From: Fibrobacter sp. UBA1765
Lineage (GTDB): Bacteria; Fibrobacterota; Fibrobacteria; Fibrobacterales; Fibrobacteraceae
NCBI GenBank assembly: GCA_002314675.1
Contig: DCGZ01000011.1
Span: forward strand, 19,245-32,179
Length of the DNA: 12,935 nt
Direction of reading: 5' to 3'
A program made the translations under genes and the position numbers. Below the pieces are notes generated by a model. The model did not search any database. It had not been told where the DNA came from and saw nothing but the letters and a program-made list of their open reading frames with translations. Below are positions 8,101 through 12,935 of the stretch, one piece after another (the stretch's first letter is position 1; the number at the start of each line of letters is the position of its first letter).

Positions 8101-8152
8101 CAAAAAAAAATTACGGTCTAAAATCAGGCAAACCTCATTCTAGACCGTAATT
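8101..8152 (-). terminator. Rho-independent terminator of the thioredoxin-fold gene
   Basis: AATTACGGTCTA (8109-8120) and TAGACCGTAATT (8141-8152) form a perfect 12-bp stem, with AGG/CCT able to pair inside the loop. On the minus strand the hairpin is followed directly by a T run (A tract 8102-8110 on plus). It lies about 28 nt after the stop codon at 8181. Confidence 0.88.
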
Positions 8153-8180
8153 CCAAGAAAAATTCAGAGAAACAAGCTGT

Positions 8181-8966
8181 TTACTTGCAAGTAAAGCCCT
8201 GCAATTCAAGGCCAGCCTTCATTTCACCGTAAGTTGAAGTACGCTTCATGTCCATGGCCTTCATAAAGTGACTGTCGTTACCTGTATGGAGCCTAAAGCC
8301 AAGCATTGTCTGCGTAACATCACCCTTGCCACTTTCCATAAACTTTTCCATAAGCATTTGTCTGCGGTCGGTCAATTCTGGCGGAACAATAACATCAGTT
8401 ACAATGTCTACATTTTCAATTTCTTCTGCACCAAAGACAAACGAAATCGTTACATGGTTCTGGAGGCCGCCAAACTGGCCGTTAACTTCGCAAGACAAGT
8501 TTCTTTTTTGCTGAGCCTTTTTTACTGTTTTTTTTGCGGTCTTTTCTGCAGGCTTTGGCGTGTACTGGAGTTCCCTTAAAAGTTCAGCTTCCTTGAGAGC
8601 GCCCATTCTTCTGCTGATGATTTTGCCATCCTTGATAAAGAAGAATGTCGGGAATGCCTGAATCGGCAACGTGTTCTTGATTTTTTCAACATTCGGCTCA
8701 TCAATACCAACGGAAGCCACCTTGATATCCTTGTAGTTCTTGGCAATGCCAATAAGTGTCGGAATCATGATAAGGCACGGAGGGCAACTTGTTGAAGAAA
8801 TTTCAAGGATTGTAGGCCTATCGGAATGCATGATTTCTTTTTCGAAGTTGCTGTCATTAATCTTTACGATTCGGATATCTTCTTCATCATTCTGGGGAGC
8901 GGCAACAGCACTGGAAAAAGCAAAAGCCATTGCTAATGTCGCACAAATTATAGACTTGAATTTCAT
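8181..8966 (-). CDS. Exported thioredoxin-fold protein with an unassigned C-terminal domain
   Basis: The 261-residue product opens with a signal peptide (MKFKSIICATLAMAFAFSSAVAA), so it acts outside the cytoplasm. Residues about 30-137 form a thioredoxin-like domain with a CPPC redox motif (61-64), a central strand before it, and the cis-proline loop FPT (106). This predicts thiol-disulfide exchange in the periplasm, but CPPC is not the CGPC of thioredoxin. A lysine/alanine-rich linker (about 138-155) leads to a C-terminal region (156-261) that I do not recognise. It contains two cysteines (159 and 260) that could pair or be substrates. The start at 8966 is supported by AAGG at 8976-8979, nine bases upstream; the frame is open to 9002. 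It is monocistronic, with its own terminator. Partner and substrate are unknown. Confidence 0.85.
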   Translation of the reverse strand: MKFKSIICATLAMAFAFSSAVAAPQNDEEDIRIVKINDSNFEKEIMHSDRPTILEISSTSCPPCLIMIPTLIGIAKNYKDIKVASVGIDEPNVEKIKNTLPIQAFPTFFFIKDGKIISRRMGALKEAELLRELQYTPKPAEKTAKKTVKKAQQKRNLSCEVNGQFGGLQNHVTISFVFGAEEIENVDIVTDVIVPPELTDRRQMLMEKFMESGKGDVTQTMLGFRLHTGNDSHFMKAMDMKRTSTYGEMKAGLELQGFTCK

Positions 8967-9149
8967 TTTCTTTTTCCTTTTTTTTGCATGATAAAATAGC
9001 ATTTTTTTTGCCCCAGGCCGCCACTAATATATATCTAAAAAAATGCCAAACTTAATAATAAAAGCTCACACTTCGCACAAACTTAGTTTTCAGCGACAGT
9101 TTTTGAGATTCAAACATTTTACTTTGCGGCAGGGCGTGCAGCCCGAAGG

Positions 9150-9234
9150 GTTCGAAAGCTGCCGTGGTTTCCACGAAATCAGCAGCTTTTGAACTGAAAC
9201 TTGGCCGGTTCTTGCAAGAACATAAGGCCAAGTT
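9150..9234. other. Compound hairpin element in the divergent region before gatB
   Basis: GTTCGAAAGCTGC (9150-9162) pairs with GCAGCTTTTGAAC (9182-9194) along 13 positions with one G-T wobble. The loop holds a second hairpin, CGTGG/CCACG (9163-9167 with 9171-9175). Three bases later AACTTGGCC (9198-9206) pairs perfectly with GGCCAAGTT (9226-9234) around the 14-bp palindrome GTTCTTGCAAGAAC (9208-9221). A small GGGC/GCCC hairpin precedes it at 9132-9144. There is no U tract, so this is not a simple terminator; it may be a repeat element, a regulatory RNA, or the leader of gatB. Confidence 0.65.
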
Positions 9235-9276
9235 ATACAGCAAGGGCCCGTAAGCCGCCCAAAAATTCACATTTCA

Positions 9277-9325
9277 CTAGATCCTAGCCGCTAGTCACTA
9301 AATCCTATTAACCCCTAAATTACTA
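9277..9325 (+). repeat. Degenerate 7-bp tandem array (CTA heptads) before gatB
   Basis: CTA occurs at 9277, 9284, 9291, 9298 and 9305, exactly 7 bp apart, then at 9315 and 9323 after loss of register. The unit type and orientation are the same as in the array before nudC, including a shared CACTAG start and TCCTA units. It ends about 30 nt before the gatB start, upstream of that gene's Shine-Dalgarno sequence. Confidence 0.85.
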
Positions 9326-9356
9326 CATTTATTCCGTAAAACTTTAGGAGCTTTTT

Positions 9357-10814
9357 ATGGCTAAGTATTGTCCTGTTATCGGTCTTGAAATCCATTGTCA
9401 GCTTGCAACAAAGACTAAGATGTTCTGCGGCTGCGAAATCGAAGTCAACACTACCCCGAATAAGCATGTTTGCCCAGTTTGCCTTGGTATGCCTGGTGCA
9501 ATGCCAGTTCCAAACAAGAAGGCTGTTGAATACGCAATTCGCCTTGGCCTTGCCTTGAACTGCGAAATTGACCTCAACGCCATGTGGACTCGCAAGAACT
9601 ACTTCTACCCGGACCTTCCTAAGGGTTACCAGATTACTCAGACTGGTGGCCTTCCGGTTTATGACCATCCGATTTGCAAGAACGGCTGGATTGAAGTTAC
9701 CCTCGAAGACGGTACAACAAAGAAGATTGGCATTACCCGTATTCACATGGAAGAAGACGCCGGTAAGCTCGTGCACGACATGAGCCCGACATCTAGCCAC
9801 TTCGACGCTAACCGCTGCGGCACCCCGCTTTGCGAAATCGTTACCGAACCGGACATTCGTAGTCCGGAAGAAGCTGTACTTGCACTCCAGAAGATCAAGC
9901 AGATTTTGGAATACACGCAAGTGTCTAACGCCAACATGGAAAACGGCAACATGCGTTGCGACGGCAACATTTCTTTGCGAGCAAGCGAAGACGCCCCGTT
10001 TGGCACCCGTGCAGAAATCAAGAACTTGAACAGTTTCACAAACCTCGAAAAGGCTCTTTATGCAGAAATCACGCTCCAGAGCCTGACACTCGATGCCGGC
10101 AAGGAAGTGGAACAGTGCACCAAGCGCTTTGACCCGAACACAAACAAGACTATCGTTATCCGCAGCAAGGAAGATGCACACGATTACAAGTACTTCCCGG
10201 AACCGGACATGGTCCGCCTTGTAACTGACCCAGCATTCGTTGAAGAAATCCGCCGCACATTGCCGGAACTCCCGGATGCTCGCCGCAAGCGCTTTATCAC
10301 AGAATACGGCGTTACAGAATACGATGCTCACGTTCTTACCATTGACCGCGACATCAGCATCTGGTACGACACTGCAGCAAAGCAGTGCAAGGCTCCAAAG
10401 ACTCTTGCAAACTGGGTGATTTCTGAACTTCTCCGCGAAGTGAAGGAACTCGAAGGCGGCCTTAGCGCAATCAAGGTTACTCCGAAGCAGATGGCCGACC
10501 TTGTGAACCTGATTGAAAACAACACCATCAGCGGCAAGATTGCAAAGACCGTATTTGCTGAAATGTTCGAAACAGGCAAGGATCCAGAAGCGATCGTCGA
10601 AGAAAAGGGCCTCAAGCAGGTTACGGACGTTGGCGCAATCGAAGCCGTCGTTCGTGAAGTCGTTGCGGCAAACCCGGCTCAGTTCGAACAGTTCAAGACT
10701 GGAACCAACCCGAAGATGAAGGGCTTCTTTGTGGGCCAGGTCATGAGAAAGTCTGGTGGCAAGGCAAACCCGGGCCTTGTAAACGAAATTCTCGACAAGC
10801 TGGCTGCAGAATAG
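9357..10814 (+). CDS. gatB: Aspartyl/glutamyl-tRNA(Asn/Gln) amidotransferase subunit B
   Basis: The 485-residue product is GatB, the kinase/tRNA-binding subunit of GatCAB. This complex activates and amidates misacylated Glu-tRNA(Gln) and Asp-tRNA(Asn) in the cytoplasm. Family signatures are clear: GLEIHCQL (9-16), zinc-type cysteines C24, C26, C39 and C42, RKNYFYPDLPKGYQITQ (79-95), HMEEDAGKL (130-138) and DANRCGTPLCEIVTEPD (150-166). The C-terminal third has the helical YqeY-like tail domain, ending in GKANPGLVNEILDKL. The length is normal. AGGAG at 9346-9350, six bases before the ATG, fixes the start. gatA and gatC are not next to it, so they must lie elsewhere. The first 325 or so codons contain no TTA, CTA or TCA, the same bias as purL, which suggests high expression. 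Confidence 0.97.
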   Translation: MAKYCPVIGLEIHCQLATKTKMFCGCEIEVNTTPNKHVCPVCLGMPGAMPVPNKKAVEYAIRLGLALNCEIDLNAMWTRKNYFYPDLPKGYQITQTGGLPVYDHPICKNGWIEVTLEDGTTKKIGITRIHMEEDAGKLVHDMSPTSSHFDANRCGTPLCEIVTEPDIRSPEEAVLALQKIKQILEYTQVSNANMENGNMRCDGNISLRASEDAPFGTRAEIKNLNSFTNLEKALYAEITLQSLTLDAGKEVEQCTKRFDPNTNKTIVIRSKEDAHDYKYFPEPDMVRLVTDPAFVEEIRRTLPELPDARRKRFITEYGVTEYDAHVLTIDRDISIWYDTAAKQCKAPKTLANWVISELLREVKELEGGLSAIKVTPKQMADLVNLIENNTISGKIAKTVFAEMFETGKDPEAIVEEKGLKQVTDVGAIEAVVREVVAANPAQFEQFKTGTNPKMKGFFVGQVMRKSGGKANPGLVNEILDKLAAE

Positions 10815-10825
10815 GGACTATATTA

Positions 10826-10853
10826 GACGAGAGACGAGAGGCGAGAGACGAGA
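10826..10853 (+). repeat. Four 7-bp tandem repeats after gatB (GACGAGA)
   Basis: GACGAGA, GACGAGA, GGCGAGA and GACGAGA run without interruption from 10826 to 10853, starting 12 nt after the gatB stop. A second 7-bp pattern follows at 10871-10891 (GATTTCT, GGTTTCT, CGTTTAA). No terminator for gatB is evident here. Confidence 0.9.
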
Positions 10854-10904
10854 GATTTCAGGTACATATTGATTTCTGGTTTCTCGTTTAACTCTTGCAT
10901 TCCA

Positions 10905-10938
10905 GGTTGTCATCACGAGCGAAGCGTGGTGATCCAGA
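10905..10938. repeat. Palindromic intergenic repeat with GAGCGAAGCG core
   Basis: ATCAC (10912-10916) pairs with GTGAT (10929-10933) and, in an alternative register, CACG with CGTG, around the core GAGCGAAGC. The outline GTCAT...GAGCGAAGCG...ATCCAG resembles a class of short palindromic intergenic repeats that I recall from many bacterial genomes; that resemblance is from memory and not checked. It lies in the 254-bp gap between gatB and the small membrane protein gene. Confidence 0.6.
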
Positions 10939-11032
10939 ACAAATTCCTGGGTTGCTTTACAACGTTCGCAAAGACAACCATCTTGATGTTGGCGAAGTCT
11001 ATGATGAACTTGTCAAACCACTGGTTTCTTTT

Positions 11033-11054
11033 TTGCATCTTGCGTCTGGCTCTT
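11033..11054 (+). repeat. 22-nt leader element, copy before the small membrane protein gene
   Basis: This copy matches the minus-strand sequence of 3099-3078 at 20 of 22 positions. TCT recurs at 11038, 11045, 11051 and 11058, close to a 7-bp step. It ends 14 nt before the ATG at 11069; the stretch in between is mostly A and carries no Shine-Dalgarno sequence. Confidence 0.7.
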
Positions 11055-11068
11055 GCATCTAAAAAAAT

Positions 11069-11389
11069 ATGAAGAATCTTTTGTTTTGCTTGCTGGTTCT
11101 TATCGGGGTGAGTGCTCTTGCCCCAGAGGTTCATGCTGCAGACATGTATGATTCCTTGTATATCAACACGTTGAACATGAGTGACGAAGAAGCTGCTGAA
11201 GCATACGGTATTGACCCGGATTCGTTGAAAGGTCCGACAAAACCAACGCTACAGCAAATGAATGATGAAAATCCGCAGTATGTAAAACGAGATTACGACC
11301 ATAGGCAGCAAGTTATTGTGGGCGGTGTAGTAATGCTTTGCGTAATAGTCGCCATGGTCTTAATGAACAATTATAACCCAAGCAGGTAG
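11069..11389 (+). CDS. Small exported protein with a C-terminal membrane segment
   Basis: I do not recognise this 106-residue protein. It has a clear N-terminal signal peptide (MKNLLFCLLVLIGVSALA, likely cleaved after VHA at residue 23). A short acidic region (24-80) includes MSDEEAAEAYGIDPDSL. A hydrophobic segment (about 82-99, VIVGGVVMLCVIVAMVLM) would anchor the C-terminus, leaving a seven-residue tail. This fits a single-pass inner-membrane protein with a short periplasmic domain. The TPR protein gene starts about 10 nt after its stop, so the two are very likely co-transcribed and may work together. No Shine-Dalgarno sequence is visible; the 22-nt element and a run of A precede the ATG. 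Confidence 0.75.
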   Translation: MKNLLFCLLVLIGVSALAPEVHAADMYDSLYINTLNMSDEEAAEAYGIDPDSLKGPTKPTLQQMNDENPQYVKRDYDHRQQVIVGGVVMLCVIVAMVLMNNYNPSR

Positions 11390-11399
11390 CTTGTTAACT

Positions 11400-12827
11400 A
11401 TGAAACTAAAAGCTTTATTTGGACTTCTTGTTTGTGCCAGCGCAATTTACGCGGCAGACCCTCGTATTGAACAAGGTGCAATTTTTGTATCAAAGGGCGA
11501 ATACGAAAAGGCTCTTGGTGAATACCGTGCAATCCTTGCAGAAAACCCGAAATCTTCAGAAGCATATTTTGCTGCCGCTGAAGTTCGTGTTAAAATGCAG
11601 GATTTTGGCGGAGCTCTCGCAAACTATCGTTTGGCTTACAAGTTTACGCCAACAATGAGCGAAGCTTACGAAGGTGCAGCCAAGGTTTACGAGCGCCTTG
11701 GCGACAAAAACAAGGCCGCAGCAGAACGTGCTAAAGACCCAAAGAACAAGCCAGCAGAAGAAGCTGTAGAAACTGTAGCTGCGACTCCAGTTCCAGCTGT
11801 TGAAGAGGTAAAGGCAGTTCCAGCACCGCCAGCTCCAACTGTTGAAGAAACCAAGACTGCAAAAGCTGAAGCTCCTAAGGAAGTCAAAAAGGAAGTTGTA
11901 AAGGAAGAACCAAAGCAAGAAGTAAAAGCAGCCGAACCTAAGCAGGACGGCAAGTTTACCTACGACGGCCCACTCTTCCAGAAGGGCAAAAAGCTTTTCC
12001 AAGAAAAGAAGTATACAGAAGCTGGCGCCGTATGGCGCGACATTCTCAAGCAACAACCGGGCAACCCAGGTGCATACTACTATGCAGGCGCAGGCCGCTA
12101 TGAACTTGGCGAAATGGACAAGGCCGAATTCAACTTGAAGCGTTCCTTTGACTACCCTGAACTTGGCTACAACGCTCACTATTATTTGAGCCTTATCTAT
12201 AAAAAGCAGAACAAGAAAAAGCAGGAAATTACAGAACTTAAGGAATACATCAAGGGTACTCCTAGTGTCGACGGCAAGAAAATGGCCCAAGCTCGCATCG
12301 ATGAACTTGAAGGGAAGGGCGTACAGACGAAAGAAACCGCAGTATCTTCAAGTTCTGTAAAATCCAGCAGTTCAGTCGCTTCTTCAAGTTCAGTCACTTC
12401 CTCAAGTTCAGTTACAAAAGAAACCAAGGCTACCGAAGCTCCAAAGGCCGAGGAACCAAAGCAAGATGCAAAGGCAAACACCAAGCCAGAGACTCAGCAA
12501 GTTCCGCAGCCAAAGGAAGTGGTTCCAGAAGGCCCCGCAACAGTAGAATCTGCAAACATCTACTTTGCACAGGGCAACTTGCAGGCAGCACTTGCCGCTT
12601 ACAAGGAAGTTCTTGAAAGCGGCTTGACTGATGAAGACCACGCATTTGTTCTTTTGCAGATGGGCAACATTTACCGTGAACGCCGCGATTACCGCATGGC
12701 TGTCGCACGCTACCGTGAAGTTGTCGAAAACTACCCGGATTCAGACTGGGCTAGCGAAGCAGAACGTGCATGGAAGGATGCAGTTTGGCAAGAAAACAAT
12801 GCGAACCAGCTGCCAAGAAAGAAGTAA
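11400..12827 (+). CDS. Exported TPR protein with Pro/Lys/Glu and poly-Ser linkers
   Basis: The 475-residue product has a signal peptide (MKLKALFGLLVCASAIYAA) and three TPR blocks: about 22-112, 189-286 and 381-465. The last resembles the YbgF/BamD-like repeats of envelope proteins (AIYFAQGN-type helices, VVENYPDSDWASEA). The blocks are joined by a Pro/Ala/Val/Glu/Lys linker (113-186) and a second linker (305-380). The second linker contains four SSSSV units (316-338), a linker style common in secreted Fibrobacter proteins. TPRs imply a protein-binding scaffold in the periplasm; partners are unknown, the co-transcribed small membrane protein being the obvious candidate. The frame is open from a TTG at 11391, but the ATG at 11400 gives a cleaner signal peptide. 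Both are weakly supported by AGG at 11384-11386. I see no terminator after it before the inverted repeat. Confidence 0.85.
   Translation: MKLKALFGLLVCASAIYAADPRIEQGAIFVSKGEYEKALGEYRAILAENPKSSEAYFAAAEVRVKMQDFGGALANYRLAYKFTPTMSEAYEGAAKVYERLGDKNKAAAERAKDPKNKPAEEAVETVAATPVPAVEEVKAVPAPPAPTVEETKTAKAEAPKEVKKEVVKEEPKQEVKAAEPKQDGKFTYDGPLFQKGKKLFQEKKYTEAGAVWRDILKQQPGNPGAYYYAGAGRYELGEMDKAEFNLKRSFDYPELGYNAHYYLSLIYKKQNKKKQEITELKEYIKGTPSVDGKKMAQARIDELEGKGVQTKETAVSSSSVKSSSSVASSSSVTSSSSVTKETKATEAPKAEEPKQDAKANTKPETQQVPQPKEVVPEGPATVESANIYFAQGNLQAALAAYKEVLESGLTDEDHAFVLLQMGNIYRERRDYRMAVARYREVVENYPDSDWASEAERAWKDAVWQENNANQLPRKK
12345..12413 (+). repeat. In-gene repeat encoding four SSSSV units
   Basis: An 18-bp period encodes SSSSV four times, separated by K, A and T. 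The units use several Ser codons (TCT, TCA, AGT, TCC, AGC), so the amino-acid pattern is kept better than the DNA. Such tracts can change length by slippage or recombination. Confidence 0.85.
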
Positions 12828-12849
12828 TTAGGGTACAGGGAATGTTAAT

Positions 12850-12925
12850 TTTTTATGTTGTCGGCTGTAGGCTGACGTCTGTCGACTGAGAGGTATGAGG
12901 TCGCTTCGCTTTGAGGTCGATGCTT
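12850..12925 (-). repeat. Right copy of the 76-bp inverted repeat, with internal heptads
   Basis: This is the reverse complement of 1-76 with seven mismatches. On the plus strand it divides into 7-bp units from 12860: GTCGGCT, GTAGGCT, GACGTCT, GTCGACT, GAGAGGT, ATGAGGT. It follows the TPR gene by 22 nt and contains no U-tract terminator. Confidence 0.9.
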
Positions 12926-12931
12926 CGCATC
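12919..12931. repeat. Mini-hairpin at the outer end of the right repeat copy
   Basis: GATGC (12919-12923) and GCATC (12927-12931) pair around a TTC loop. The 12-mer TGCGAAGCATCG of its complement (12918-12929) also occurs at 3606-3617 between dut and purL. The matching position at the left copy lies at or beyond the window edge. Confidence 0.55.
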
Positions 12932-12935
12932 TAGA

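Noticed and set aside
9020..9049. A promoter for the thioredoxin-fold gene from TTGGCA and TATATT on the minus strand
   Set aside because: The two boxes are only 12 nt apart, and at the normal spacing no -10-like sequence is present.
9127..9164. A tRNA or tmRNA T-arm suggested by GGGTTCGAAA
   Set aside because: The flanking bases do not form a five-pair T stem, and no acceptor stem, anticodon arm or CCA end fits around it.
9052..9270. A 72-codon minus-strand open frame through the compound hairpin
   Set aside because: It is encoded by the arms of the hairpin element and part of the promoter region, and has no Shine-Dalgarno sequence or recognisable domain.
9315..10331. A 338-codon open frame antisense to gatB
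   Set aside because: It is also codon-aligned with the sense gene and explained by the same codon bias; it has no protein-family features.
11556..12290. A 244-codon open frame antisense to the TPR gene
   Set aside because: It mirrors the TPR gene codon for codon and ends where TCA serine codons appear; the translation is an unlikely Phe/Cys/Leu-rich chain.
1..12935. A composite transposon or integrative element bounded by the inverted repeat
   Set aside because: No transposase, integrase or cargo-type gene lies inside; the genes are core metabolism and envelope, and no target duplication can be seen because the left outer flank is outside the window.

Overview
The window looks like a chromosomal stretch from Fibrobacter or a close relative (Fibrobacterota). 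This is inferred, not proven. It rests on the serine-tract linkers in a secreted TPR protein, the mix of Gram-negative envelope proteins with housekeeping genes, and the short-repeat-rich intergenic DNA. There are eight convincing protein genes. I see no tRNA, rRNA, CRISPR array, transposase, integrase or phage gene.

Layout: an inverted-repeat copy (1-76) and a 7-bp periodic array lead into nudC (+). nudC converges, with one base between stops, on an outer-membrane beta-barrel gene (-) that lies downstream of dut (-). A hairpin terminator separates dut from purL (-, fused FGAM synthase). Upstream of purL lies a gene-free stretch of about 620 bp full of hairpins. It includes two related 44-nt hairpins, one of which is the likely terminator of a secreted thioredoxin-fold protein gene (-). 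A divergent region with a compound hairpin and another 7-bp periodic array precedes gatB (+). A further repeat-rich gap of about 250 bp leads to a small signal-peptide/TM protein (+) and a secreted TPR/serine-linker protein (+). The window ends in the inverted copy of the repeat found at its start.

The genes do not form one pathway. nudC (NAD(H)/NAD-RNA), dut (nucleotide sanitation) and purL (purine synthesis) are nucleotide-related. gatB is needed for aminoacyl-tRNA amidation. The other four products are predicted to be exported or in the envelope.

The most unusual signal is between the genes. At least six intergenic sites carry degenerate tandem arrays with a strict 7-bp period but different unit sequences, several directly abutting start codons that have no Shine-Dalgarno sequence. 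With them come a 76-bp inverted repeat at the two window ends (69/76 identical), a 22-nt element shared by two gene leaders, and the paired 44-nt hairpins. Together they suggest a family of heptad-patterned intergenic elements.
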